A program made the translations under genes and the position numbers. DNA of 64,000 nt, from contig JAHCHL010000010.1 in the NCBI GenBank assembly GCA_026129745.1, positions 53,575 through 117,574 of the forward strand, read 5' to 3'. Below, in pieces: positions 34,898 to 44,999 of the stretch (the stretch's first letter is position 1; every line of letters begins with the position of its first letter). The notes beneath the pieces were generated by a model. It saw only the letters and a list, made by a program, of their open reading frames with translations. It was not told where the DNA came from and ran no database searches. This stretch comes from Fimbriimonadales bacterium (GTDB lineage: Bacteria; Armatimonadota; Fimbriimonadia; Fimbriimonadales; ATM1).

Positions 34898-35839
34898 TCA
34901 CTTTCTCGCGAGAGTCGCGCTGCCCTTAACCTTGATCTCTTCTCGCGGGGCCTGTTCGCCTCTAAAGGTGATCGAGGCCTCGCCTTGGCTGTTTCCGATG
35001 ATCTTGATCGGCCACTTAGTCTTTTCGTCGAGGTAGTAGTCCACGGTCATGTCGAGCTTCAGGATGATCGAGCTGATTGGAAATGCCGACACCTCGTATC
35101 CGTACAACTCAGCAATGTATCCGACAGCGTCGGTATCTTGCTTAAGGCGACCTTGTATCCAAGTTACCTGCTTGCCTTCGAATTCGGTCGACCCCTTGAA
35201 AGTGTATTCGTAATCCAGTCTGGCAACCATGTTCTTTCCACGATCAGCACCCGACTCGACGGTCATTGGAGCATAAGCCTTTGTTTCCTTCCATGTGTCG
35301 CCCACCGCGACTGGCCTTAGCGGTAGGTTTGGACCCAAGTCGAAAAAGTTAACAAATCCAGCAAGCTGATAAATCTGACTCACGAACGGACCAACGATAT
35401 CGAGCTGCGGCTCGGCTGCAGGAGTCAAAGTTCTTATGCGATTGGATAGACGCTTGTCGGCAGGTGTTTCGACTTTCACGCCGATTGGCTGATTTGCCCT
35501 GCTCAACGTGTAAAGCACGTTCTCCTTGAGCTCGATGGTCTCTGTTTTAGCATCGCCCCATGGAGATTCGCTTTCTCGAATGACAATCGAAGGACGTAAG
35601 AACCGCACGTCAGCGACACCGTCTGGCTTAAGGGCCTCGACATTAAAGTCAAACGAGTAACTCACCAAGTATCGAACAGGAAAGTAATTGACGTGTGGGA
35701 AGGTCCTGAAATCCATGTCCAACCTGTTCGAGAACTCGTACTTCGCCTTCTCACCCATTCCATAAGTGCGCTCTAAGGAGACTCTATCCTGTGCTCCAAC
35801 GACTCCGACCGCCAAGGCTGCCAACAACGAAAGGTTCAT
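34898..35839 (-). CDS. Hypothetical secreted protein
   Basis: 313 residues with signal peptide MNLSLLAALAVGVVGAQ. The rest is a beta-rich domain of alternating strands (YEFSNRLDMDF, VRYLVSYSFDFNVEAL, TVDYYLDEKTKWPIKIIG) with the look of a lipoprotein-carrier or DUF-type fold, but I recognise no family. The ATG at 35839 has AGGAGG at the right distance. The gene is divergent from the VanZ gene. Confidence 0.8.
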   Translation of the reverse strand: MNLSLLAALAVGVVGAQDRVSLERTYGMGEKAKYEFSNRLDMDFRTFPHVNYFPVRYLVSYSFDFNVEALKPDGVADVRFLRPSIVIRESESPWGDAKTETIELKENVLYTLSRANQPIGVKVETPADKRLSNRIRTLTPAAEPQLDIVGPFVSQIYQLAGFVNFFDLGPNLPLRPVAVGDTWKETKAYAPMTVESGADRGKNMVARLDYEYTFKGSTEFEGKQVTWIQGRLKQDTDAVGYIAELYGYEVSAFPISSIILKLDMTVDYYLDEKTKWPIKIIGNSQGEASITFRGEQAPREEIKVKGSATLARK

Positions 35840-35889
35840 GGTTTCACTACCTCCTGCCCGGTTTGGGCCATGATGATTGTACTCCCGCA

Positions 35890-36300
35890 TTGAGACGATT
35901 CGCTCTAATCGTGGTTACCCTGTTCTGGTGGTCGCTGGTCTTCGGCTCCAGCGGCGAAGGGGCGTCGGGCAGCTGGACCGCCAAACTCCTCGCAGATTGG
36001 TTTGGACTGAGCGGCAATGCCCTTGAGGTGACCAACTTTGTGGTTCGCAAGGCTGGTCACGTCTCGTACTACGGAATCTTAACCGCCCTCATCGCTTGGT
36101 CGCTATTTGGATTCGTTTTCGCTTGCCGACTCCGAAGCGTCGCCGCCGCGAGCCTGCTGGCTTTAGGAACCGGGGTGTTCGATGAAGTCCGTCAAGCGCA
36201 GTTCGATTCACGAACCGGAACACCAATCGACCTAATTTACGACTCTGCAGGAATAGTGCTTGCAGTCATCGTTTTCCTTAGATTGACCCGAGGAAAGTAG
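35890..36300 (+). CDS. VanZ family membrane protein
   Basis: Roughly 136 residues with four predicted membrane helices. [20 protein letters not shown] is the signature second helix (usual form KxxHfxxYgxLg), and [24 protein letters not shown] is the C-terminal signature (DExxQxxxxxRxxxxxDxxxNxxG). VanZ proteins modify teicoplanin resistance in enterococci; the function elsewhere is unknown. The start is uncertain: I use TTG at 35890, since it begins a normal first helix and no ATG lies in this frame nearby. The end overlaps carB on the other strand by 64 bases. Confidence 0.8.
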   Translation: MRRFALIVVTLFWWSLVFGSSGEGASGSWTAKLLADWFGLSGNALEVTNFVVRKAGHVSYYGILTALIAWSLFGFVFACRLRSVAAASLLALGTGVFDEVRQAQFDSRTGTPIDLIYDSAGIVLAVIVFLRLTRGK

Positions 36301-39300
36301 TCGTCGAGCGCCTTGCAGTGAACGCGAGCCTTGTCTCTGCGTGCATTCAATGCGATCACAAAAGCTTCGGCTGTGTCAATGGAAGTCAAGCAAGGAACGC
36401 CTGTTTCAACACACGCTCTCCGAATCTTCATCGCTTCCAATTCTGCATCCCTGTCCGGGCTCGGCGTATTGATCATGAGTGAAACGGCCCCTGACCTAAC
36501 TTGTGTGAGGACATTCTCTTCACTCTCGCTAATCCTCATGACCAGCTCCGACGACAGTTTCTGTCCTGCCAAATGCTCGTGCGTGCCCTTCGTCGCAAGA
36601 ATCTTGAATCCATGTGCAATTAGCTCGCGTGCAATGTCGACAACCCTTGCCTTGTCATCATCGCAAACGGTTATGAGCGCAGTACCAGACTCAGGGAATT
36701 TCATGCCTGCACCTAACATCGCCTTCAACAGCGCACTTGAGTAAGTGTGGTCGATCCCCATGACCTCACCTGTCGATTTCATTTCTGGACCGAGGCTTGG
36801 CTCAACGAGTGTTAGTTTCTGGAAACTGAACACGGGCGCCTTTACTGCAAACAGCCCTGGGTCTGGTGGCAAGGCAACTGACTCATCCAGCCCAAATGCG
36901 TTGACTTTGCTCTGCTCCGGATCCCAAACACCGCTGCAATACCCTTGTTCCTTCAAAGCCATTCCCAACGCGCATCGAGTTGCAATCTTGACCATCGGCA
37001 GGCCTGTGACTTTGCTGAGGAAAGGCACCGTCCTACTTGCTCGCGGATTGACTTCAAGAACATAGACAATGCCATTGTCGACGACGAACTGAATGTTCAT
37101 CAAGCCCTTGACTCCCAACTCCTTAGCAATATCGCATGCAAAGCGCACCATCTGCCTTTGCTCGTCTACAGAGAGAGTGACAGCGGGATAGACCGCCATG
37201 CTGTCTCCACTATGTACACCTGCGCGTTCGACGTGCTCCATGATTCCTGGAACCAACGTGTCGACACCGTCCGAAATGACGTCGACTTCCGCTTCCTTGC
37301 CCAACACATATTTGTCCACCAACACAGGCGCTCTGCTGCTGGCTCGTGTGGCCGCTTCCATATAGTTGCGCAATTCGTTTTCATTCCAAACAATCTCCAT
37401 CGCGCGCCCACCAAGAACGAAGCTCGGCCGCACAAGAACTGGATATTCGATGCTGTTTGCAACACGAATAGCTTCATCTACCGAAGCGACACCCTTTCCA
37501 GGTGGTTTAGGAATGCTCAGCTTTGTAAGGAGTTGTTCGAAGAGATCGCGATCCTCCGCCGCTCGAATCGATGCAGGCGAGGTACCCATCACAGGGAGTC
37601 CACTCTCCTCTAATCCATCGGCAAGGTTAATTGCAGTCTGTCCTCCGAATTGAAGCATGACACCGGTGACGCCCTCGTGCGCGGCAACATTTAGTGCGTC
37701 TTGTTTGGTAACTGGATCGAAGTACAGTGCATCGGCCGTATCGAAGTCCGTGCTTACCGTCTCTGGGTTGTTGTTGAGAATTACGGAACGATATCCGAGC
37801 GCGTGCAGTTCCCACGCGCAGTGCACACAAGAATAGTCGAACTCGATTCCTTGCCCTATCCGAATCGGACCGCTTCCCAAAACCAAGATGGCAGGCTTAG
37901 AAGTATCGCTCACGAAATCGTCTTCGCGATCGGGTGATGAATAGTAATAGGGAGTTTTGCTTTCGAACTCTCCTGCGCATGTGTCGACCATCTTGAAGCT
38001 TCTCGCTTCGGGTTCAACCGCTCCCTGCACAAGCGATTCGATACGATCCAAAAACCAAGGATCGACTCTCGATAGCTCATTGACGCGCTTCACCCCCCAA
38101 TTCCTGCGCAACGCTTCGCAAATTGCCCATAGTCGATCATCCGTCGGAACTCTTACCGACTTTTCCAACGCGTCTTCCGTCATCGAACTGAACTTTGGAT
38201 CCTTCAAATTGTCCGTATCGATTTCAAGACCTCGAACGGCTTTCATCAATGCGCCTTCGAAAGTCCGATCGATCGCCATGACTTCGCCCGTTGCTTTCAT
38301 TTGTGTTCCAAGTCGCCTATCGCCGCTTGTGAACTTATCGAACGGCCATCGAGGAATCTTTAGGACGCAATAATCGAGCGCCGGTTCAAAACACGCCTTC
38401 GTAGTCTTGGTAACGGCATTGTCGATTTCATCCAAGGTCTTGCCAATTGCAATCTTTGCCGACACCCTTGCGATCGGGTAGCCCGTCGCCTTCGAAGCTA
38501 ACGCAGATGATCGCGAAACGCGCGGATTGACCTCAATGACATAATAGTCGAAAGAGTTCGGATTGACTGCAAGTTGAACGTTGCATCCACCTTCCACTCC
38601 CAACGCTCGTATGATCTTGAGCGACGCGCTTCGTAAAATGTGATACTCGACATCGGACAGTGTCTGCGATGGCGCGATAACGATGGAATCGCCTGTGTGG
38701 ACTCCCATCGGATCGAAGTTCTCCATGTTGCAAATCGTGATGCAGTTGTCTGCACCGTCTCGCATGACTTCGTATTCGATCTCTTTCCATCCCAAAAGTG
38801 ACCTCTCCACCAATACCTGTCTGCGCATGCTGAGCTGCAATCCTAACCTCCCGATCTCCAACAACTCTTCCGGAGTGTTGGCTATCCCACCTCCTGTGCC
38901 GCCGAGCGTATAAGCAGGACGCACGATGCACGGGTAAGGAGCTTTTGGAATCAAGTCCTGAAGTTGCTCTTCAGATTCGACGATCCAGCTTTCCGGTACA
39001 GGCTCGCGAATCCCTTTCATCAAGTTTCGAAACTCTTCGCGATCCTCTGCCAATCGGATAGTCTTGAGTGGTGTTCCAAGAAGTCTGACGTTGTAATCAT
39101 CGAGGATTCCCGCTTCCGCAAGTTGAGTTGCAAGATTGAGTCCGGTTTGGCCGCCAAGCGAGGCAAGCAAGCCATCGGGGCGCTCTTGTGCAATCACTCT
39201 CTCGCAAAACTCCACGGTAAGCGGCTCGATGTAGACGCGATCGGCCGTTTCAAGATCGGTCATGATCGTCGCCGGATTGCTGTTGATCAGCACGACTTCC

Positions 39301-39407
39301 AAACCTTCTTCTCTAAGTGAACGACACGCTTGCGAACCGGCATAGTCAAACTCTGCGGCTTGTCCAATAACAATTGGGCCGCTGCCGATGACAAGCACTT
39401 TCTTCAT
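36237..39407 (-). CDS. carB: Carbamoyl-phosphate synthase large subunit
   Basis: 1056 residues, close to the usual 1070. It makes carbamoyl phosphate for pyrimidines and arginine from bicarbonate, ATP and ammonia delivered by CarA. Each half has a pre-ATP-grasp motif ([41 protein letters not shown], both split by the two ATP-grasp modules) and a metal-binding [17 protein letters not shown] or [17 protein letters not shown]. The C-terminal 130 residues are the MGS-like allosteric domain ([12 protein letters not shown]). Its ATG overlaps the carA stop as ATGA. Confidence 0.98.
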   Translation of the reverse strand: MKKVLVIGSGPIVIGQAAEFDYAGSQACRSLREEGLEVVLINSNPATIMTDLETADRVYIEPLTVEFCERVIAQERPDGLLASLGGQTGLNLATQLAEAGILDDYNVRLLGTPLKTIRLAEDREEFRNLMKGIREPVPESWIVESEEQLQDLIPKAPYPCIVRPAYTLGGTGGGIANTPEELLEIGRLGLQLSMRRQVLVERSLLGWKEIEYEVMRDGADNCITICNMENFDPMGVHTGDSIVIAPSQTLSDVEYHILRSASLKIIRALGVEGGCNVQLAVNPNSFDYYVIEVNPRVSRSSALASKATGYPIARVSAKIAIGKTLDEIDNAVTKTTKACFEPALDYCVLKIPRWPFDKFTSGDRRLGTQMKATGEVMAIDRTFEGALMKAVRGLEIDTDNLKDPKFSSMTEDALEKSVRVPTDDRLWAICEALRRNWGVKRVNELSRVDPWFLDRIESLVQGAVEPEARSFKMVDTCAGEFESKTPYYYSSPDREDDFVSDTSKPAILVLGSGPIRIGQGIEFDYSCVHCAWELHALGYRSVILNNNPETVSTDFDTADALYFDPVTKQDALNVAAHEGVTGVMLQFGGQTAINLADGLEESGLPVMGTSPASIRAAEDRDLFEQLLTKLSIPKPPGKGVASVDEAIRVANSIEYPVLVRPSFVLGGRAMEIVWNENELRNYMEAATRASSRAPVLVDKYVLGKEAEVDVISDGVDTLVPGIMEHVERAGVHSGDSMAVYPAVTLSVDEQRQMVRFACDIAKELGVKGLMNIQFVVDNGIVYVLEVNPRASRTVPFLSKVTGLPMVKIATRCALGMALKEQGYCSGVWDPEQSKVNAFGLDESVALPPDPGLFAVKAPVFSFQKLTLVEPSLGPEMKSTGEVMGIDHTYSSALLKAMLGAGMKFPESGTALITVCDDDKARVVDIARELIAHGFKILATKGTHEHLAGQKLSSELVMRISESEENVLTQVRSGAVSLMINTPSPDRDAELEAMKIRRACVETGVPCLTSIDTAEAFVIALNARRDKARVHCKALDDYFPRVNLRKTMTASTIPAES

Positions 39408-40513
39408 GCGCCGGCCCTCTCAATGCGTTGAATAAACTCTTCGAAGTATGGCCTGCTATCCCAAGGCCCTGGTGCCGCTTCAGGATGATATTGAATGCTC
39501 ATCGCACCGTATCCCTCGTGACGCAAGCCCTCAACGGTTCCATCATTGAGGTTCACTTGTGTTATCTCGGCACCTGTTCCAACGAGCGATTCGGGATCGA
39601 CGGCATAACCGTGGTTCTGACTCGTAATCGTAGTCTTGCCGGAAACTAAGTCTTTGACTGGATGATTGCTTCCACGATGACCAAACTTCAACTTGAACGT
39701 TTTGCCGCCGATTGCATGGGCGATCATCTGATTGCCAAGACAAATGCCGAACATCGGAACTTTCCCGAACAATCCCCGAACTGTTTCCATCACGTTGCCC
39801 AAATGCACTGGGTCACCCGGCCCTGGTGACAGCAGCACTCCGTCCGGCTTCCATCCCAAAATTTCATCCGCCGTAACGGATTGCGGCAGAACAATCGAGC
39901 GGCAGCCGAGCGCAGCGAGCCGACGCAAGATGTTGAACTTCAGCCCGCAGTCGACAACGACAATCTTGTGCTTGTATTCAGTAACCGGATCATCGAGGTC
40001 CTCTTTGCCTGCTGTTCCCCATGCATAGGGAGCCGGAGTGCTAACCATCGAGACGAAGTTTTGTTCACCGTAGTCGAGAATTGAATCGAGCACTTCCCTA
40101 GCTTCTTCGATCGGCCTCGATGTCACCATCCCCATGGTCACACCCGCGCTTCTAATGTGTTTGGCAAGTGCCCGCGTGTCAACTCCCTGTATCCCCGGCA
40201 CCTCTTTCTCGCGCAAGAATTGGTTGAGCGTTTTCCTACTGCGCCAGTTGCTCGGTGCCTCGCAAGCCTCCCGCACGATCAGAGCGGTCGGTTGCACTCG
40301 GTCGGATTCGAAGTCGTCGTCGTTGATCCCGTAATTGCCGATCAGCGGATAAGTGAGCAACACCATCTGCCCCGCATAACTCGGGTCGGTGAGAATTTCC
40401 TGATACCCGGTCATGCCCGTGTTGAACACGACCTCGCCAAAACCGTCGGTCTCGGCGCCCAGCGGTTTCCCGCTGAACACCTTTCCGTCTTTCAGGATCA
40501 GGTGCCGTTCCAA
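39404..40513 (-). CDS. carA: Carbamoyl-phosphate synthase small subunit
   Basis: 369 residues, the glutaminase subunit. The N-terminal domain has [20 protein letters not shown] and [20 protein letters not shown]. The C-terminal class I amidotransferase domain has [15 protein letters not shown] with the nucleophilic Cys, and [15 protein letters not shown] with the His and Glu of the triad. The start is TTG at 40513 with GAGG five bases before it. It is followed by carB with a four-base overlap. An extended -10 promoter element lies about 60 bases upstream. Confidence 0.97.
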   Translation of the reverse strand: MERHLILKDGKVFSGKPLGAETDGFGEVVFNTGMTGYQEILTDPSYAGQMVLLTYPLIGNYGINDDDFESDRVQPTALIVREACEAPSNWRSRKTLNQFLREKEVPGIQGVDTRALAKHIRSAGVTMGMVTSRPIEEAREVLDSILDYGEQNFVSMVSTPAPYAWGTAGKEDLDDPVTEYKHKIVVVDCGLKFNILRRLAALGCRSIVLPQSVTADEILGWKPDGVLLSPGPGDPVHLGNVMETVRGLFGKVPMFGICLGNQMIAHAIGGKTFKLKFGHRGSNHPVKDLVSGKTTITSQNHGYAVDPESLVGTGAEITQVNLNDGTVEGLRHEGYGAMSIQYHPEAAPGPWDSRPYFEEFIQRIERAGA

Positions 40514-40573
40514 TGCCTCGATCGTGGCTCACGCGCGCAAGGGCCGGGTCGCCTTGCTCGGGGGAACCCGCGC

Positions 40574-40582
40574 AGTATACCA
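40574..40582 (-). promoter_or_regulatory. Extended -10 promoter element before carA
   Basis: TGGTATACT on the minus strand is a TGn plus TATACT extended -10 box; transcription would begin near 40567, about 55 bases before carA. The -35 region is poor, as expected for extended -10 promoters. Confidence 0.55.
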
Positions 40583-40676
40583 CTAAGCGCGGTTAGATTA
40601 CGCCGCTCTCTGGCTTAAAGACTGATCGTCTAATCCTATTAATTTCAGCCGGCCAACGTCTCGGCTCGATCTCAAG

Positions 40677-41660
40677 TCACCTTCCCGGATTTCGGTTGAA
40701 CGTCATTCGTGCAGAAAACGACACGCGCTGACCGCCTTTCAACACACCAACCGAAACGGTCGGCTGAACTTCAACTCTCTGAATCTTTGCATCCGCGAGA
40801 AATGCTTGCATATGCAGGTCACTCTCAAAACCGTACGCCGCAGCGTTGTTCGCCAGAGACTCCTTCAAATACCTCTGCGCCGCATCGTCGAGCGCTGCAG
40901 TGGACTGCCCTTCCTTCGGAAGCGTTCGGTCTCCCAGCAGAGCTGCGCGTAAACCTTCCTGTGCCATCGTGTATTTCCGAAACTGAGATTCAAGCTGATC
41001 GCTCAAGATCTGTGCAAACTTCTGCACCGCTTCGGTCTTTCTAACGCTCGGAACACTGGTCTTAGAAAAGCAAAAGATCACCTGATCTGGGTACGGCTTG
41101 ACCGTGAACTGACTCTTTAGCCCTTCCTCAAAGCGCTTCGAGTCTTCGGTCGACGGTTCCGAGTTATAGAATGACGCGTTGGGCGGTTCCTCCGGAAATG
41201 GTAATTGGAGGGCTAATTGTCGCTTTCCGTCGCTGATCGTGATGTTGACTTCGCATGAAATTCGTATTTGAGTCTGGTCATTCGACAGAAGCGGTCCAGC
41301 CTCTCTACCAATCAAGGTATTCAATAGCAAGCGCTGAACCCCTCTCCGCGCATTTTCATCAATCGTTCCAAGAGTTAGCGTGGAGCTGGCGGACCGAACA
41401 CAAGCTTCGAGGCTGGCAATTCCACGCAACACTTCATCGAACGCTGCCAGGTTGTACAGATTCTCGTGATAAACGAAAAACGCGTTCGTCTCCTGGTCGA
41501 CCACGATCTTGTAACCATGACGTTCCGCTTCGTCCTTCCAAGATTCGAGGGGCTTTGCTAGAAAGGCCTTTTCTTCTGGCGACGGCAGATCGTGCGTTGC
41601 TAAGACGACCAGTGGCAGACTATCCTGTGCTGCAAGAATGAGATAAGCTATTGCAAACAT
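40677..41660 (-). CDS. Hypothetical secreted protein
   Basis: About 327 residues, starting MFAIAYLILAAQDSLPLVVL, a signal peptide. The rest is mixed helix and strand, without a motif I recognise. A region after residue 230 is helical (VQKFAQILSDQLESQFRKYT). The ATG at 41660 has a GGGGGGCGGA stretch before it and follows the upstream gene's stop by four bases, so the two form an operon. Confidence 0.7.
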   Translation of the reverse strand: MFAIAYLILAAQDSLPLVVLATHDLPSPEEKAFLAKPLESWKDEAERHGYKIVVDQETNAFFVYHENLYNLAAFDEVLRGIASLEACVRSASSTLTLGTIDENARRGVQRLLLNTLIGREAGPLLSNDQTQIRISCEVNITISDGKRQLALQLPFPEEPPNASFYNSEPSTEDSKRFEEGLKSQFTVKPYPDQVIFCFSKTSVPSVRKTEAVQKFAQILSDQLESQFRKYTMAQEGLRAALLGDRTLPKEGQSTAALDDAAQRYLKESLANNAAAYGFESDLHMQAFLADAKIQRVEVQPTVSVGVLKGGQRVSFSARMTFNRNPGR

Positions 41661-41664
41661 CTTA

Positions 41665-42126
41665 CTATCCGCCCCCCGGGTCGCCACCACCACCTATAAG
41701 CGAATCCTCCGACACAACCAGCTCGTGGTTCCCACGATCTACTCGGACGCGCATATAGGGTCCCTCGTACGGATCTATATGAGTAAGCTGTTCTTCCCCA
41801 CCCATGTTCCACCACTTTAGTTTCCAGCGCTTTACGCTTGTTGCAGAAACAGTTCCGCCCGTTTGCGTAGTGATATTTACAGTCGTGTCGAACATTGTTG
41901 CCCAATACGGATTCCAAGGTGGATTCGTCTCTGGCGAGCCTATGCAATAGCTGGGTAGACCTGTGACATGGGTCCGAGTTTCAACCGTGATTGCAGCACC
42001 GGACGGATTGTATTCTGTGCGGAGCGTGACCTCCTCCCTCATCGCCGGAAACATTTCATTTATGCGAACCCAGCCTGGCTCAATTAGCGAGCCGCCGAGG
42101 GAAGAGAGAGAGCGCACTGATTCCAT
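41665..42126 (-). CDS. Hypothetical protein
   Basis: 153 residues without signal peptide or membrane segment. It is rich in strands with Trp and Tyr clusters (PPWNPYWATMFDTTVNITTQ, KRWKLKWWNMGGEEQ), suggesting a small beta domain, and ends in a Gly-rich tail. No family is recognised. GGAGGAAGATC precedes the ATG. It is coupled to the secreted protein gene downstream. Confidence 0.65.
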   Translation of the reverse strand: MESVRSLSSLGGSLIEPGWVRINEMFPAMREEVTLRTEYNPSGAAITVETRTHVTGLPSYCIGSPETNPPWNPYWATMFDTTVNITTQTGGTVSATSVKRWKLKWWNMGGEEQLTHIDPYEGPYMRVRVDRGNHELVVSEDSLIGGGGDPGGG

Positions 42127-42200
42127 GATCTTCCTCCAAATGCCTTTACCAGCCCCCCGTAGGGTACTGAGACGTCAAGAATAGCAGAGAGTTACGGCAA

Positions 42201-42932
42201 TCAATGAAAATAGCTCGCTCCGTTCACATCCAACACCACCCCACTCAGGTACATCGCTTCGTCACTCAACAAGAACGCAGCGGCTGCAGCGCAGTCTTCC
42301 GGCGAAGCAACCCTGCCCAGCGGAATCCCCGCCTCGATCTCCGCGCGGCGAGTTTCCATTCCGGGCCTCGTCATCGCGGTCTCCACCCAACCCGGCGCAA
42401 TCCCAAACACTCCGATCCCCTTCGCCGCGAGTTCCACCGCAAGAGAACGCGTCAAATTGATCTGTGCTGCTTTGCTGGCGGCATACGCAGCGGCACCCGC
42501 CTCTCCGCGATATCCGACCCGCGAACAAACATTGAGAATTCTCGCGCCCCGCGCCGCCGACTTCACGAAGTATCTCGTCAAACGCAAAGTCGAAAGAAAA
42601 TTCGATTCATAGTGCAGCCGCCACGTCTCCTCGAACTCTCCATCTGACTGCACGTCGAATGCCATCGGTTTGTAGACCCCTGCGTTGTTCACAAGCGCCG
42701 AAATTTCACCAACCGAAACCGCCCAATCCCACAACCTTTTGCAGACGTCGCCAGATGACAAATCCGCGCCGAACGGAGCAGCGATACCGCCTGATTTCGA
42801 CGCCACTTCCTCCGCATCCGCCTTTCTTTCGCGATAATGAATGAGCGGCACCCATCCATCCTTCGCAAGCTGCAATGCTATCGCGCGTCCAATTCCACGT
42901 GAGGCGCCCGTCACGAGCGCGAGCCGAGACAT
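42201..42932 (-). CDS. Short-chain dehydrogenase/reductase (FabG-like)
   Basis: 243 residues. The NADP(H)-binding TGASRGIGRAIA is at residues 8-19, NNAGVYKP follows, and the catalytic set is Ser in NVCSRVGYRG and Tyr-Lys in AAYAASKAA. APGWVETAM and the C-terminal SPEDCAAAAAFLLSDEAMYL are typical. It could be a 3-oxoacyl-ACP reductase or another alcohol dehydrogenase; no fatty acid gene is nearby to decide. Confidence 0.92.
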   Translation of the reverse strand: MSRLALVTGASRGIGRAIALQLAKDGWVPLIHYRERKADAEEVASKSGGIAAPFGADLSSGDVCKRLWDWAVSVGEISALVNNAGVYKPMAFDVQSDGEFEETWRLHYESNFLSTLRLTRYFVKSAARGARILNVCSRVGYRGEAGAAAYAASKAAQINLTRSLAVELAAKGIGVFGIAPGWVETAMTRPGMETRRAEIEAGIPLGRVASPEDCAAAAAFLLSDEAMYLSGVVLDVNGASYFH

Positions 42933-42947
42933 GGGCGACAGTTTACG

Positions 42948-43433
42948 TCAAGGATGATACTTCCGATACAAATCTGCGCTTCGAACGAAGCTTCCCATCC
43001 ACGATCCCTGAACAGAAGCGTGTCCCCACGCCTGCTCGATGCATTCCGCAAACACATCCGCTGCAGTCTCGACATCGATTCGCTGCCCTTCGGGAGTAAC
43101 CAGCGTCACCCAATATCGAGGATCTTCCAACTCCACGTCTTCAGGGGCCACGATGTTCCCACCATCGGTCCTCCAAACGCGAAACACCCTCGCTTCGAAC
43201 TGGCGTATCGGAGCGGTCGCAGTGAGTGCGTGAATACTCGGTCTTCGGTGCAGGATCAGCAACGCCGCGCAAATAACTGCAGCCAGAATCAATACGCCAC
43301 CGCATACTTGTAGAAAGGAGCCAATGCCCTCCAGGCCCGACACCGACTTTGAAATACTACCGAACAGAGAGAGGATGATCCCCGTGGCCGCCGCGGATCC
43401 TAAAACGATGTAGTAAAGAGTGTCTCTCTGCAC
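42948..43433 (-). CDS. Hypothetical two-helix membrane protein
   Basis: 161 residues. Two membrane helices (YYIVLGSAAATGIILSLFG and FLQVCGGVLILAAVICAALL) are followed by a soluble domain of about 95 residues with VFRVWRTDGGNIV and EDPRYWVTLVTPEGQRIDVE. No family recognised. It sits 14 bases after recO on the same strand and is probably the last gene of that operon. Confidence 0.75.
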   Translation of the reverse strand: MQRDTLYYIVLGSAAATGIILSLFGSISKSVSGLEGIGSFLQVCGGVLILAAVICAALLILHRRPSIHALTATAPIRQFEARVFRVWRTDGGNIVAPEDVELEDPRYWVTLVTPEGQRIDVETAADVFAECIEQAWGHASVQGSWMGSFVRSADLYRKYHP

Positions 43434-43447
43434 TATCGCAAACCCTG

Positions 43448-44212
43448 TTAGCTCAATACCGACTGCAGCCTGTTTTCGTTTCGGGGCATCGAGTCGAAGA
43501 GCCTCCTTCTTGCAGGAAGATCATGACTTAGAAATTCTATCCAAAAAGGGAAAATCGCTTTAGCAACTTGTCCTGCTCCTTTCAAAAATGCCGGTGGTTC
43601 ATCGATTTCAAGAATCTTTCTCATCGCTATCAGTGTTTCTCTTGAAACGACGAATGCAGGCCATCCCTCTTCTGCCTCACCTGCGGCGATCGTGCCGCCT
43701 GCTCGAGGACAAAGGATCGTTCGTCCAAGCCTAATCTCTCTTCCGCTAACTGCAGACACAGCGAGTTCCGGCGTCATTCCAACAAGTGACAGTAACTGAA
43801 GATCACCCCAGCAAAGCGGAGCCAGCGGTTCGCGAGCGGACTCGATCGCCTCAAGTACCGCAACGCACAAACGGAAAGCTTCGTCATGGCTCTCGCCAGG
43901 ATGCAATGCCGCGTCGACCACTTCGAGCCACGCAAGCGAAACGCTCAAACGCGTGAAGTCAGACCTAAGGGCCGGGAAGCTTCTCGTCGGCTGCGCCTGA
44001 ACGATGTACTCGGCCTGCTTTCCCTTTGCAAGCTCGACAGTCGAACGCATTAGCGGCTCAGTTATTGCAGCAAGTTTGCTTCGTGCCTTTCGCGCTCCTC
44101 TTGCAATAGCGATGACTTTGCCTCTCTCTTTGGTGAGCAACGAAACCCGCCGGTCGGCCTCGGAAGAGTCCCACCTTCTAAGCACCACGGCATCGACCGT
44201 GGAGGTTGTCAT
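43448..44212 (-). CDS. recO: DNA repair protein RecO
   Basis: 254 residues, standard size. The N-terminal OB domain begins TVDAVVLRRWDSSEADRRVSLLT and continues GKVIAIARGARKARSKLAAI, the recognisable family block. The helical part contains LAWLEVVDAALHPGES and LLSLVGMTPELAV. RecO loads RecA on SSB-coated single strands in the RecFOR pathway. Its ATG follows the stop of the membrane protein gene by one base (TAGGATG), tying it to the membrane operon upstream. Confidence 0.92.
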   Translation of the reverse strand: MTTSTVDAVVLRRWDSSEADRRVSLLTKERGKVIAIARGARKARSKLAAITEPLMRSTVELAKGKQAEYIVQAQPTRSFPALRSDFTRLSVSLAWLEVVDAALHPGESHDEAFRLCVAVLEAIESAREPLAPLCWGDLQLLSLVGMTPELAVSAVSGREIRLGRTILCPRAGGTIAAGEAEEGWPAFVVSRETLIAMRKILEIDEPPAFLKGAGQVAKAIFPFWIEFLSHDLPARRRLFDSMPRNENRLQSVLS

Positions 44213-44213
44213 C

Positions 44214-44999
44214 CTACAGCGGTGGACCGAGTCGCAGCCACTCGATTAGTAGGTAGTAAGCGCGATCGATGAACAGCACGAACCGGGTCATCATCGTCGT
44301 ACCGAAAATCGCACCGAGACCGATCATGAGCAGCCACCGGCCATATTGAGCTGACTTTTGGACAAGTTTGTTCTTTTGTTCGAAACTATAAAGGAAGTAG
44401 CTAAGAACGACCAAAAACGTGATGACAAGGACCAGGTTGCTGATCGCCGTCGATACTGCCAAAGAGCCGGGAGCGTCACCGCTCGCGACAAGACCCAACT
44501 TGTTTGGAATGATCGGAACCGTCGTAGCAGCCAATTGCGGCAGAAACTCTTCCTGAAATGCGCTGAACTGCTGACCAGCCCACAGTCCAAGCAATATTCC
44601 AATCGGTATTCGACTCAGCCATGCCTGCTTTCGACTAAAGACAAACAAGCCAAGGAAACCAATTGGCAACAGCACTGCCCACGCCCATCTGCCGAGCATC
44701 ATTGGCATCGCCTCAGTTGGTGCCTTGCCAAGCATAGCGTCCCACCAGCGTTCCGCAAGAATCTGAGTCCAAGCTACGACGACCGCATAACCGGCTGCAA
44801 GGCCAACAAAGATGTGTTCGACGAACCGATAAAACTTGTTCTCACGATAAAGCAGGCTGTAGATTCCAAGAGTTAGAAGCGCACCGATCGTAATGACCAG
44901 CAACGGGGGCATGATCTGCCAATCTTCCTTTTCACTGAACTTCTGCCACCAATCGCGCCCGAAAATGCTCTGGTCCATTTGCGAAATCACGGTCATCAT
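44214..44999 (-). CDS. Uncharacterised multi-pass membrane protein
   Basis: 261 residues with about six to seven membrane helices (for example LLVITIGALLTLGIYSLLY, HIFVGLAAGYAVVVAW, ISNLVLVITFLVVLSYFLY). No motif of a known transporter is visible. The conserved-looking polar stretch ENKFYRFVEHIFVG lies between the first two helices. The ATG overlaps the preceding gene by four bases. It is part of a chain of six overlapping genes (49417 to 44214) before recO, so a common complex is likely. Confidence 0.8.
   Translation of the reverse strand: MMTVISQMDQSIFGRDWWQKFSEKEDWQIMPPLLVITIGALLTLGIYSLLYRENKFYRFVEHIFVGLAAGYAVVVAWTQILAERWWDAMLGKAPTEAMPMMLGRWAWAVLLPIGFLGLFVFSRKQAWLSRIPIGILLGLWAGQQFSAFQEEFLPQLAATTVPIIPNKLGLVASGDAPGSLAVSTAISNLVLVITFLVVLSYFLYSFEQKNKLVQKSAQYGRWLLMIGLGAIFGTTMMTRFVLFIDRAYYLLIEWLRLGPPL

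Noticed and set aside
42262..42528. Minus-strand open frame inside the short-chain dehydrogenase gene
   Set aside because: Shadow frame in a gene with clear SDR motifs; no start signal of its own.
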